Below are positions 9,779 through 17,629 of a DNA stretch of 64,000 nt, piece after piece. The DNA lies in NCBI GenBank assembly GCA_042691655.1, contig CP170506.1:1054001-1118000 (forward strand). Direction: 5' to 3'. Under the pieces are notes generated by a model. The model made no database searches, was not told the origin of the DNA, and saw only the letters and a list, made by a program, of their open reading frames with translations. Made by a program: the position numbers and the translations under genes. The stretch comes from UBA695 sp042691655 (GTDB taxonomy: Bacteria; Verrucomicrobiota; Verrucomicrobiia; Chthoniobacterales; Chthoniobacteraceae). Positions within the stretch are counted from its first letter, which is position 1. The number at the start of each line of letters is the position of its first letter.

Positions 9779-10813
9779 ATGTCGCCAAAAACACCCATCC
9801 CTATTGCCATTGTCGGTCTCGGTTTCGGCCGATGGATCATCAAAGACCTCTGCACGCCGGAGCTCAGCAACTATTTCAAAATCGTTGCAGTGTGCGATCT
9901 TGACACCGAGCTAGCTGAACACATGGCCCGAGAAATCAACGTGCGCACCGCCACGCTGGACGAATTGATCGCAGATCCCGATGTGCCTGCCATCGGCCTA
10001 TTTACAGGCCCCGTGAGCCGCGCGAACCTGCTTGGCAAGCTCATCCGGGCAGGCAAACACGTGATGACCACCAAGCCTTTCGAACGGGATATCGAAGCCG
10101 CGCGAAGAATCCTGGAGGAAGCCCGATCCCTTTCCAAAGTGATCTACCTCAACTCGCCTGCTCCTGAACTTGCCGCCGACATGCGGCAAATCGCGCAATG
10201 GCGAGAGCGTTATACCTTGGGGTGCCCGCTCGCGGCCTACGCGAGCACAACCGCCCGTTATAACGAAGAAGCGGACGGCCGCTGGATGGACAATCCCGAT
10301 CAATGTCCCGTCGCTCCTATTTTCCGCATCGGCATTTATCTCATCAACGACTTGATTGAAGTATTTGGCGAGGCGGAGGAAGTCCAGGTGATGACCTCCC
10401 GGATTTTCACTAAGCGCCCCACCCCAGATCATGCTCAGCTTGGCATCAAATTCTGCAACGGCGGTCTCGGTAACATCCTCGCATCGTTTTGCGTGGACGA
10501 CGGCGATTCCTATCGCAACCGTCTGGTTCTTCATTTTGAAAATGGCAGCGTTTACCGGAACATCGGGCCACGGCAAAGCACCGCCCGTTGTGAAATGGCC
10601 CTCGTCATCAAGCAGGACGGAGCCGCCCGCGAGATCGAACGCGTGGAAATTGCCAACATGAGCGGCAGCTACCCGTGGGAGGCATTTTACAAGGCGCTCA
10701 CCTCGCCGAGCCCCAGTCTTTTCACAGATCCGGAAAAAGTCTGCGCTGGACTTCGCGTCATCAACGCAATGCACCGCGCCGAAGCCGAAGGAAGAGGACT
10801 CATTGAGGAATGA
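9779..10813 (+). CDS. Gfo/Idh/MocA family oxidoreductase
   Basis: About 344 residues. The Rossmann motif (IAIVGLGFGRWIIKDL) begins eight residues after the chosen ATG, with the acidic residue of the second strand in AVCDLD. In place of the usual EKP the protein has VMTTKPFERD, keeping the Lys-Pro pair. The frame is open back to 9491, but the upstream part is antisense to the transporter and lacks family features. The gene diverges from the sugar operon and shares its 190-bp upstream region, so it probably serves the same pathway. No Shine-Dalgarno is visible. Confidence 0.8.
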   Translation: MSPKTPIPIAIVGLGFGRWIIKDLCTPELSNYFKIVAVCDLDTELAEHMAREINVRTATLDELIADPDVPAIGLFTGPVSRANLLGKLIRAGKHVMTTKPFERDIEAARRILEEARSLSKVIYLNSPAPELAADMRQIAQWRERYTLGCPLAAYASTTARYNEEADGRWMDNPDQCPVAPIFRIGIYLINDLIEVFGEAEEVQVMTSRIFTKRPTPDHAQLGIKFCNGGLGNILASFCVDDGDSYRNRLVLHFENGSVYRNIGPRQSTARCEMALVIKQDGAAREIERVEIANMSGSYPWEAFYKALTSPSPSLFTDPEKVCAGLRVINAMHRAEAEGRGLIEE

Positions 10814-10854
10814 CCCCACCCGCATAAAGCACTGCCACCGGGTTTTCTGAAAGC

Positions 10855-10872
10855 TGTATAGAATGTGTATGC
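10855..10872 (+). promoter_or_regulatory. Second copy of the TGTAT direct-repeat operator
   Basis: Reads TGTATAG-AATG-TGTATGC, two TGTAT half-sites 11 bp apart, 90 bp upstream of the PEP-CTERM gene and in the same relative orientation to it as the site before the transporter operon. The 148-bp gap 10814-10961 holds no gene. The shared motif suggests that the surface protein and the sugar operon answer to one regulator. Confidence 0.45.
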
Positions 10873-10961
10873 ATTGAAGAATTTCCGGCCCTTTTTAATC
10901 TCTACGCAAAAACTGCTCGTCATCCAGTTTTATCCCCGCATCCATCAATCCCCGAAATTCA

Positions 10962-13379
10962 ATGAAAACCCCTGAATTAAACATTCCCACGATTTCTAGC
11001 AAACCCCAGCGGCGTCTGGCCACTCTCGTTTTGGTAGGGCTGGCATTACAGCTACCCCATTCCGCACATGCTGCTATCATCACATGGAAAGGCACCACCG
11101 GCCTCTGGAGTGATTCCGCCAGTTGGAGTTCCGGCGTGCCGGCTTCCACCACCGGCACTACCTACATTGACAATGGCGGCACGGTCAATGCCGATGCGAC
11201 TGTTACGGGGACCGGTGGAAACCTCTATGTCGGTAAGTCCAGCACAGGCACCTTGAACCTTTCCGGCGGCTCCATCTCGGCGACAACCTTCACTCTTGGA
11301 GATACCTCTACGGCATCCGGCACCGCCACCATTTCCAGCGGCACGCTAAGTGCCTCCGGCAACATCGTTATTAGCAATGCAGGTAGCGGAACTCTAACCA
11401 TCTCCGGCGGCGTAATGACTTCCGCTGCCAATCTCTACGTTGCCTCTTCTGGCACGGGAAGCTTGACCATCTCCGGGGGCTATGTCTCGGGGGTGAATTT
11501 AACTCTTGGAAATAGTGCAACGGGATACGGCACCGTTACCGTCTCCAGCGGTACGCTGAGTGTCTCCAGCAGTTTAAATGTTGGCACTTACGGCAGGGGA
11601 AGCTTGATCGTCAACGGCGGCTATACCTCGGTGGGGGGCATACTTTATATCGGGAATTACACAACGGGAAACGGCAGCGTCACCGTCTCCAGCGGTACGC
11701 TGAGTGTCACCGGCGCTATCAACGTTGGTGCTTCCGGCACGGGAAGCTTGACCGTCTCCGGGGGCTATGTCTCAAGTGCTGGTATCAATCTTGCAACTGC
11801 CAGCACCGGGGTGGGGGCGATCACCCTTTCCAGTGGCACATTAAGCTCCTCAAACACTATTAGTATTGGGCAGTACGGCAAAGGCAGTTTGAACATTACC
11901 GGGGGGCTCCTTTCGTTTTCAAGCAACACTCTCGATATTGGGGGCAATGCCGGTGCTACTGGCACGGTAACCATGTCTAATGGCAGCATTCTCGGCAGTA
12001 GAATCATCATTGGCGACAGTGGTTCGGGTACCATGAACTTCAGTGGCGGGTCTGTTTCCAATACAAACACGTACATTGGGTATCAAACCGCAGGAAGCGG
12101 TTCGCTGAGTGTCTCAGGAGGCACGTTTAATTCGGCAAACGCCATTTATGTTGGCTACAATGGTACGGGGGCCTTGGATATTTCGGGAGGTCTTGTTTCA
12201 ACCAAAAGCTTGTATGTCGGCGACAATAACGCGGCCTCCTCAGGCACCGTCACCGTCAGCAGTGGCACTTTGAGCGTCACCGGTACCATTAGCTTGGCTC
12301 GGTTGGGCACGGGCGTCCTGAACATCGGCGATGGAACTACCGCGGGTGTCGTTTCGGCTGCTCTCATTACAACCACCGGTACGGGAAAAGGCATTGTTAA
12401 TTTCAATCAATCCGGCCTGTATACCTTCTCCACCACCATGGCGGGTTCCCTGAGTGTCAATAATATCGGCTCTGGTACGACGATTCTCACAGGAAACAAC
12501 ACCTACAATGGCGCAACGACGGTTTCTGCTGGTGAACTTGACATCAACGGCACGTCATCGAACAGCGCATTTAGCGTGAACAACGCCACTCTCGGTGGAA
12601 GCGGCAAGGTGAACGGCACAGTTTCCGTCACCAGCGGCACTATAAACGGCAGTGGCCTGACCCTGGGAGCCACCACGCTCTATGGCACCAGTACGCTGAG
12701 CGGCTACAACATCGCCAGCAGTGTGACCGTGGCGAGCGGAACCACCACATTGAGCGGCACTACCAAATCCACCAGCGCCCTATCGGTCTCCGCGGGAGCC
12801 ACATTGAACGCCAATGGCACCATTGCCGGAAGCGCCACGGTCGGTGGCTTGCTGAAAGGCAACAGCACAATCACAGGCGATCTCACGCTGACCAGCGGCA
12901 CGCTTGCTCCTGGCAACAGCGCTGGGATCACGAAAGTCCAAGGCAACTTCAGCACGGATGCCTCGTCCACACTGGTGGCGGAAGTCAGCGGAACGGTTGC
13001 GGGAACCTCCTATGACCAAGTGCAGGTCAGCGGGAACGTAACCCTCGCCGGTACGTTGGACCTTTCCACACTGAGCAGCTTGACGGTGGGCAGCACGATC
13101 ACCCTCATCGACAACACTGGCAGCGGCACGACGACGGGATACTTCGCCACGCTCATCACGAGCGGCTCCACCTACACGCTTACCTCGAACTCCAACTATA
13201 CGTTTACGGTAGGCAGCACGGAATACCTCTTGAGCTACACATCCAGCACCGAGGGTGACGGCTATAGCAACGATGTGACCCTGACGGTTGTTCCCGAACC
13301 CAGTACTTGGGCGATGGTGATGGGCGGAATAGGCATGCTTGCTTTCGGTCAGCGTCTGCGCCACCGCGAGGTCGATTAG
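10962..13379 (+). CDS. PEP-CTERM surface protein with autotransporter-type repeats
   Basis: An 805-residue secreted protein. It has an N-terminal signal peptide (hydrophobic LVLVGLALQLP ending in SAHA-A), then about twenty Ser/Gly/Thr-rich beta-strand repeats built on GTLTISGG and SSGTLSVS, followed by a less regular region (residues ~500-780). The C-terminus is a PEP-CTERM sorting signal: VVPEPSTWA, a short hydrophobic helix, then basic residues (RLRHRE). In this family the tail is recognised by an exosortase and the protein is anchored or released with exopolysaccharide. Repeats at DNA level (e.g. near 11,530 and 11,690) follow from the protein repeats. It stands alone, with its own terminator and an upstream operator candidate. 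Confidence 0.85.
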   Translation: MKTPELNIPTISSKPQRRLATLVLVGLALQLPHSAHAAIITWKGTTGLWSDSASWSSGVPASTTGTTYIDNGGTVNADATVTGTGGNLYVGKSSTGTLNLSGGSISATTFTLGDTSTASGTATISSGTLSASGNIVISNAGSGTLTISGGVMTSAANLYVASSGTGSLTISGGYVSGVNLTLGNSATGYGTVTVSSGTLSVSSSLNVGTYGRGSLIVNGGYTSVGGILYIGNYTTGNGSVTVSSGTLSVTGAINVGASGTGSLTVSGGYVSSAGINLATASTGVGAITLSSGTLSSSNTISIGQYGKGSLNITGGLLSFSSNTLDIGGNAGATGTVTMSNGSILGSRIIIGDSGSGTMNFSGGSVSNTNTYIGYQTAGSGSLSVSGGTFNSANAIYVGYNGTGALDISGGLVSTKSLYVGDNNAASSGTVTVSSGTLSVTGTISLARLGTGVLNIGDGTTAGVVSAALITTTGTGKGIVNFNQSGLYTFSTTMAGSLSVNNIGSGTTILTGNNTYNGATTVSAGELDINGTSSNSAFSVNNATLGGSGKVNGTVSVTSGTINGSGLTLGATTLYGTSTLSGYNIASSVTVASGTTTLSGTTKSTSALSVSAGATLNANGTIAGSATVGGLLKGNSTITGDLTLTSGTLAPGNSAGITKVQGNFSTDASSTLVAEVSGTVAGTSYDQVQVSGNVTLAGTLDLSTLSSLTVGSTITLIDNTGSGTTTGYFATLITSGSTYTLTSNSNYTFTVGSTEYLLSYTSSTEGDGYSNDVTLTVVPEPSTWAMVMGGIGMLAFGQRLRHREVD

Positions 13380-13425
13380 AAGAACAAAACAATGGTTCCT
13401 GCGTTAAAACAGTGGAGATAGAATT

Positions 13426-13456
13426 CAGCGGCCATAGTGAAATGCTATGGCCACTG
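13426..13456 (+). terminator. Hairpin terminator of the PEP-CTERM gene
   Basis: Perfect 8-bp arms GGCCATAG (13430-13437) and CTATGGCC (13445-13452) around a 7-nt loop, extended by CAG/CTG across one mismatch; a weak T-rich stretch (TTCTTT) follows. It lies 47 bp after the stop codon. Confidence 0.7.
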
Positions 13457-13711
13457 TTCTTTGAAACAGCCATCCAGTCGAAATCTGTCCCTTAGCATCT
13501 CAAGAAACTTTAACAGGCCCAATAGGCATAGTCCATGATAATGCCGTTTCGGTTGGGCGGGTTGCTTTACGCAAAAATTATTCGAAGCGCTCGCAGAAGA
13601 TCTGCGTTGGCTTCCTGTCTGCCTATGACACGCTTACCGGGTGTTGATGGTTACGGCTTATTTCGATAGCGTTGCGGGCCAGTTCACGTAGTTGCTTAGC
13701 GGCAACGATGA

Positions 13712-13830
13712 TCAAGCGAAATTTTTTTGCTGCGGGTCGTTTTGAAACGACGGATAGTAGTCTCCGGTGCGAATGATTAGTTGACCGATGGCATCGAATA
13801 GCCATGGCCATGTATCGAAAATAATTTACC
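13712..13830 (-). pseudogene. Remnant of the DUF4376-like tail gene
   Basis: Read on the minus strand, 13712-13803 encodes GQLIIRTGDYYPSFQNDPQQ followed by KNFA and a stop. This aligns with the C-terminus of the intact phage gene at 14442-14897 (GQFHQLLIRAGDYYLSLWSD, then LQQKKSAL). A KLF match in another frame just upstream shows that it is frameshifted as well as truncated. The two copies lie about 0.7 kb apart. The rest of 13457-13840 shows no gene. Confidence 0.6.
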
Positions 13831-13840
13831 CGCGTACAGC

Positions 13841-14059
13841 ATGAATGAGCGAAGAATTCCAAATAACAGCGGAGAACAGACAAAAGGTCCAAAGGACAAG
13901 CTATACAGCATGAAAGAGATAGCCAAAAAATTGGCGGTCTCAATAGGCTTTGTTCGAGATGCGAGGAATGAAGGGGCTCCTTTTTATAAAGGGAAAACGC
14001 ATCCGAAGTGGATTCGCAAGTGGATCAAGGATAGAGGTCAGGAGGATGGGCGGCAGTGA
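13841..14059 (+). CDS. Small helix-turn-helix protein, phage-like
   Basis: 72 residues. The segment YSMKEIAKKLAVSIGFVRDA reads as a helix-turn-helix, followed by a basic stretch (KGKTHPKWIRKWIKDRG), as in phage small-terminase (Nu1-like) or excisionase-like DNA-binding proteins. It lies on the opposite strand to the neighbouring phage tail genes. An internal ATG at 13910 is possible. The biological role is not determined. Confidence 0.45.
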   Translation: MNERRIPNNSGEQTKGPKDKLYSMKEIAKKLAVSIGFVRDARNEGAPFYKGKTHPKWIRKWIKDRGQEDGRQ

Positions 14060-14160
14060 TTGGCCAATGAGCTCTCGCAACCCAATCCCTGTTGCCCGTA
14101 TTTGTTGATGCCGAGGGTGCCGCTTACTTGCGCACATCCTTCTTTGAACAGGAGGTGAGT

Positions 14161-14445
14161 TCAGAGCTTTCCAATAAACCGCAGCATCGCCAGGACGCCG
14201 ACTACAATCCCCGGCAATGCAGTCCCAATGGCGATAAGCCGGATGGCCTTCTTTTCAAACTGATCGAACCGTTCGCAAAGTTGGTTTAGCTGGCTTTTCA
14301 TGCCATTCCTTCCGTCTTCGCCCCTCACAACGATTTCCAGGGCAAGTAGGCGGCGGTCTACTACGGCAATGCGGTCACGGACATCTTCCCGGCAAAGTTC
14401 GCAATGCAGTTCAAGGTTATGGAGAGGATCGGGGGAAGCGGTCAT
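14161..14445 (-). CDS. Small phage protein with one membrane segment (holin/XhlA-like)
   Basis: 94 residues: a charged, probably coiled-coil N-terminal two-thirds (MKSQLNQLCERFDQFEKKA) and one C-terminal membrane segment (LIAIGTALPGIVVGVLAML). This layout matches XhlA-type or holin-accessory phage proteins, but no motif is decisive. Its start codon overlaps the stop of the upstream gene (ATGA at 14442-14445), so the genes are co-translated. Last gene of the minus-strand tail module. Confidence 0.5.
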   Translation of the reverse strand: MTASPDPLHNLELHCELCREDVRDRIAVVDRRLLALEIVVRGEDGRNGMKSQLNQLCERFDQFEKKAIRLIAIGTALPGIVVGVLAMLRFIGKL

Positions 14446-14897
14446 AGTGCGGATTTTTTCTGTTGCAGGTCACTCCACAAGGAGAGGTAATAGTCACCGG
14501 CTCGGATTAGCAACTGGTGGAATTGGCCTCGGGTAATCTGGTACAAGCTGCCGTCAAACAGCTTGATTGTCATGGTCTGGTCATCGGAAACGGCTTTGCG
14601 GACGAGATGTTGCTCCAAGTCGTTGAACTGCTGGCGATCCCCGTCTTCGATGGCAATGGTGATCCCGAGTTCCTTGTCCGTGTATCCCTTGGCTAGATCG
14701 GTTTCAAACTCCTTCTGAAGCTTGGTCAGAGCGGTTTGCTTTTGGGCATAGGCATCCTTTGCCGTGAGCTTGAACGCGGCTGCAAATGCGGCCTCGTCGG
14801 CATAGTCCTTGCCATGCTCGGAGGCCACGATATCCACGGGGTTGCCGCCCGCCGTCATATAGGCTCCTTTAGAATTGGGGGTGATGAGGAATTTCAT
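14442..14897 (-). CDS. Phage tail-associated protein, DUF4376-like
   Basis: About 151 residues from the ATG at 14895-14897 (MKFLITPNSKGAYMTAGGNP). The C-terminal part (IKLFDGSLYQITRGQF, then LLIRAGDYY) has the pattern of DUF4376-type proteins found next to tail-fibre genes. It lies 5 bp after the tail-fibre-like gene and overlaps the next gene by 4 bp. A broken second copy of its C-terminus is at 13712-13803. Probable role: tail-fibre accessory; inferred from context. Confidence 0.5.
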   Translation of the reverse strand: MKFLITPNSKGAYMTAGGNPVDIVASEHGKDYADEAAFAAAFKLTAKDAYAQKQTALTKLQKEFETDLAKGYTDKELGITIAIEDGDRQQFNDLEQHLVRKAVSDDQTMTIKLFDGSLYQITRGQFHQLLIRAGDYYLSLWSDLQQKKSAL

Positions 14898-14902
14898 AAT
14901 GC

Positions 14903-17110
14903 TCAGAGTCGGCTTACCGTGTTGTCGTAATAGTTCGCCACCCAAAGGTACGTTCCATCGAAGCAAATACCCCGAGGACCATTCCCCGCTTTGTATCGTC
15001 CAAGGACAGCGGCATTAGTGAGGGAGAGTTTTCGAATGGTTCCACCCTGGTAAGTCACCCAAATATAGGTTCCATCAAAGCAGATCCAATAGGGCGGATC
15101 GTTATCCGTATAATATTCTCCTGTAAACGTAGCCGTATTTGCTACGATCTTGGATACCCCAAACGAACCGCTGTTGGCGGTCCATATGTTTGTGCCATCG
15201 AAGCAGATCCCCAAAGGGGAGTTCACGTTGTATTTGTAGGAATAGGTTCCAACAAGGTCGCCCGTGGCGGCGACAAATTTGCTCAGGCTCTGGGTGGTGT
15301 AGTTACAGTTGGCGACCCAGATGTTTGTGCCATCGAAGCATACTCCGGCAGGGTTCGAATCCGTGACATAGGTCCCCGCGATGGCTCCGGTACTGGCCGT
15401 AAGCCGCATGACGTTGTTGCTGCCAGCGTTGGTCACCCAAATGTTCGTGCTGTCGTAGCAGAGGTATTGGGGGCTTGTCCCCACGGTATAGGTGCCAACC
15501 GCCGCTCCGTTGCTGGCGGTCAACTTGGTTACATTGTTGCTCCCACTGTTGGCAACCCAAATATTCGTCCCGTCAAAGCAAATCCCGACCGGCGCCGTTC
15601 CGACGGAGTAAGTCCCAACTACCGCCCCGGTGGCTGCCGTGATCTTGGTTACGTTGTTCGATCCATTATTCGTTACCCAGATGTTGGCTCCATCAAAACA
15701 GATGCCCTGCGAATGGGTGCCGACGGCGTAGGTGGGCGGCTTGCATTTCCAAAGAAGCGGGCCGATTTGCGTGCTGTCGCCCACGGCAACTCTCATCAAA
15801 TTCACTCCATCGTTGCCTTTCGGCCCTTTGATATTGAGAACGAATTGCCAACCAGAGGCATCGCGGTGGTAGAAGTCGCCGTTGTTCTCGTCCACGTAGC
15901 CGTCGCCTTCCTCGCCGATTTCCAATGTGGGAGTACCGTAGCCACTCAGGAAATCGACTGTGTCACCGATGCCTTGATAGCCGGTGGCGTCCCCTAGGTT
16001 GTTCAAGTCGGCCACGATAAAATCGCCGGGAGGCAAAGCGGATACTCCCTCGGTTTCGGAATAGGTCGCAAGGTCGATATCCTGGCTGAAATTCCAGTCC
16101 GAAGGCAACGGTCCCGTGGTGTTGCTTGTGATGGTGAGTTGATCGTCTCCAGTCACATCTCCGGAAACATTCAGGCCGCCGGAGTTGATCGCGTTGACCA
16201 ACGCATAGGCAAAATCCGTTGCGGAAACGAGCGTCCCCGAGCCGCCAAAATCCACGATGCCAAATCCGGCGCAATTCCAATTTTCATCGCAAAACTGGAT
16301 ATGGGGCGCGTTATTCACGTCATCGTCCGTGATGGTGTAGTCCCTGAAATTCAAAACTGCTGTGCGACGGGTTTCCTGGACCCCAATCTGATGAACCACG
16401 TCGCTGATATTGACCTTGGTGATCGAATTGCCGTTGGCGTCAGTAGTCGGGAGCGTGGCAAGGGAGAAGCGGTCCACAATCACAATCCGATTGGACCCGT
16501 TGGGGACAATGTCGGATTTCAGAGCAAGCGAATCGGGAACCTGGGCTCCCTCCAGTTTGCCGGTTCCGTCCAGGGTGGCAGCGCCGCTTGGCACCCCAGC
16601 ATCAAGACGGGCTGCGGTCCCGACAACTGGAATATCGCTTTTACGGGCGACTTCGGAAGGCGGCGGATAAAGTTCCGGATCGGGCGACGCAGCGGCGTTC
16701 AAGTCCGTGATCGGAGCCTCAATCGTAGCGGAGAACGTGATGGATCGGAACTTTTCACCGCCAAAACTCCACGTCACTTCCGCGCTGGCATCGACCTGCG
16801 CCACGTCATTAGCGGGAACTTGATCGGATAACCCAAGCGCCGTCAATAAAGCGACGGTGGCACAGTTGAGCGATCCCGAATAAAGGTTTTCTGCGGCGAA
16901 CACAAACGTGTTCAGATAGGCCAGTAATCCGCCGGTCCACTGATTTTTCGGTTTAAGCGAAAACTCGATTACCGCCCCATCTGGAAGCGGCACGGATTGG
17001 GAACTGCGCGTGAACCCAATCTCGACCGGATTGAAACACCCGCCTTTGAACCGCAACGGCGAGGGCTGGGAAATGACGGTTTGCGTATCGAGATTGACGG
17101 TGATCTTCAC
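14903..17110 (-). CDS. Phage tail-fibre-like protein with a seven-bladed propeller
   Basis: 735 residues. The N-terminal ~150 residues form a beta-rich phage-type domain (VEIGFTRSSQSVPLPDGAVI). The middle contains a short GPKG linker. The C-terminal ~290 residues hold seven copies of a ~40-residue unit built on GICFDGTNIWVANSGSNNV...TGAVVGTY, which should fold as a seven-bladed NHL/YVTN-like beta-propeller. A propeller tip on a tail protein suggests receptor binding, but this is inferred. It heads a tail module with the small genes downstream. Some repeats are nearly identical (the first two especially), implying recent duplication. Confidence 0.55.
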   Translation of the reverse strand: MKITVNLDTQTVISQPSPLRFKGGCFNPVEIGFTRSSQSVPLPDGAVIEFSLKPKNQWTGGLLAYLNTFVFAAENLYSGSLNCATVALLTALGLSDQVPANDVAQVDASAEVTWSFGGEKFRSITFSATIEAPITDLNAAASPDPELYPPPSEVARKSDIPVVGTAARLDAGVPSGAATLDGTGKLEGAQVPDSLALKSDIVPNGSNRIVIVDRFSLATLPTTDANGNSITKVNISDVVHQIGVQETRRTAVLNFRDYTITDDDVNNAPHIQFCDENWNCAGFGIVDFGGSGTLVSATDFAYALVNAINSGGLNVSGDVTGDDQLTITSNTTGPLPSDWNFSQDIDLATYSETEGVSALPPGDFIVADLNNLGDATGYQGIGDTVDFLSGYGTPTLEIGEEGDGYVDENNGDFYHRDASGWQFVLNIKGPKGNDGVNLMRVAVGDSTQIGPLLWKCKPPTYAVGTHSQGICFDGANIWVTNNGSNNVTKITAATGAVVGTYSVGTAPVGICFDGTNIWVANSGSNNVTKLTASNGAAVGTYTVGTSPQYLCYDSTNIWVTNAGSNNVMRLTASTGAIAGTYVTDSNPAGVCFDGTNIWVANCNYTTQSLSKFVAATGDLVGTYSYKYNVNSPLGICFDGTNIWTANSGSFGVSKIVANTATFTGEYYTDNDPPYWICFDGTYIWVTYQGGTIRKLSLTNAAVLGRYKAGNGPRGICFDGTYLWVANYYDNTVSRL

Positions 17111-17132
17111 GCCAAAAGCCTCATGTCAACGT

Positions 17133-17402
17133 TCAGGTGGTCGGATAGCTGCCGGGGGCAATGAAATTGACTGTGGCTTTCGCGCTGGCAATCATATTTA
17201 GTAAGTTAACATAGCGATCTCCGCCCGCCGCGATGATATCGGCGCTGGCGATTGCTTTTTTGTTCGAGTCCACGCTCTTATTGAGCGTGTCCTCGATTTG
17301 AGAAATCATGAGGTTGAGCATGTTGACGCCACGATTCAAGGAAGTGTCGATCTTGGCGGCCGCTTTTTGGGCGTCGGATGGGAGCATGGAGATGTCGGAC
17401 AT
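17133..17402 (-). CDS. Small phage-module protein, unknown function
   Basis: 89 residues from the ATG at 17400-17402 (MSDISMLPSDAQKAAAKIDT). Largely helical, with no recognised domain. It lies 22 bp upstream of the tail-fibre-like gene and 7 bp downstream of the truncated gene at 17410, on the same strand, so it belongs to the same transcript. The longer open frame (to 17513) is antisense to, or overlaps, the truncated gene and is not supported. Confidence 0.5.
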   Translation of the reverse strand: MSDISMLPSDAQKAAAKIDTSLNRGVNMLNLMISQIEDTLNKSVDSNKKAIASADIIAAGGDRYVNLLNMIASAKATVNFIAPGSYPTT

Positions 17403-17409
17403 AGGATTT

Positions 17410-17619
17410 TCAGGGTTGAGGGGCAGGCGGCGCGCTTTCTGTGCTCGCGGTTGGCTTTTGTTCAATCGGAACGGTTCGCACGACGCGCTTTCCACCCGTC
17501 TCTGGGATGTCAACTACCTTCGCGGCGCGCACCATGGTGCGGACGCTCTGGAAGTCCGCAATCTCGTCGGTATGGATCGTGCAGCGCCGATCCAGAAATT
17601 TCAGGAGATCGTCTTCCTC
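17410..17619 (-). pseudogene. 5'-truncated phage-module gene at a rearrangement junction
   Basis: A minus-strand frame with no usable start codon runs from about 17619 to a stop at 17410-17412 and encodes a protein-like sequence (EEDDLLKFLDRRCTIHTDEI, IADFQSVRTMVRAAKVVDIP, ending PPAPQP). It lies 7 bp upstream of the next phage gene and is in the same direction. The frame meets a stop at 17620-17622, close to where RHS-type coding begins on the other strand. The simplest reading is that its 5' part was lost when the RHS fragment was joined here. Function unknown. Confidence 0.5.
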
Positions 17620-17629
17620 TTACGGCAAC

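Noticed and set aside
9998..10825. A 275-codon minus-strand frame
   Set aside because: Antisense shadow of the second Gfo/Idh/MocA gene.
11230..12300. Regular DNA repeats that could suggest a CRISPR array
   Set aside because: They are imperfect, codon-phased and encode the beta-strand repeats of the PEP-CTERM protein.
16139..16831. A 230-codon plus-strand frame
   Set aside because: Antisense to the tail-fibre-like gene and without recognisable features.
17441..17629. N-terminal extension of the RHS frame
   Set aside because: This part is antisense to a truncated phage gene and reads as low-quality Arg/Ser-rich sequence.
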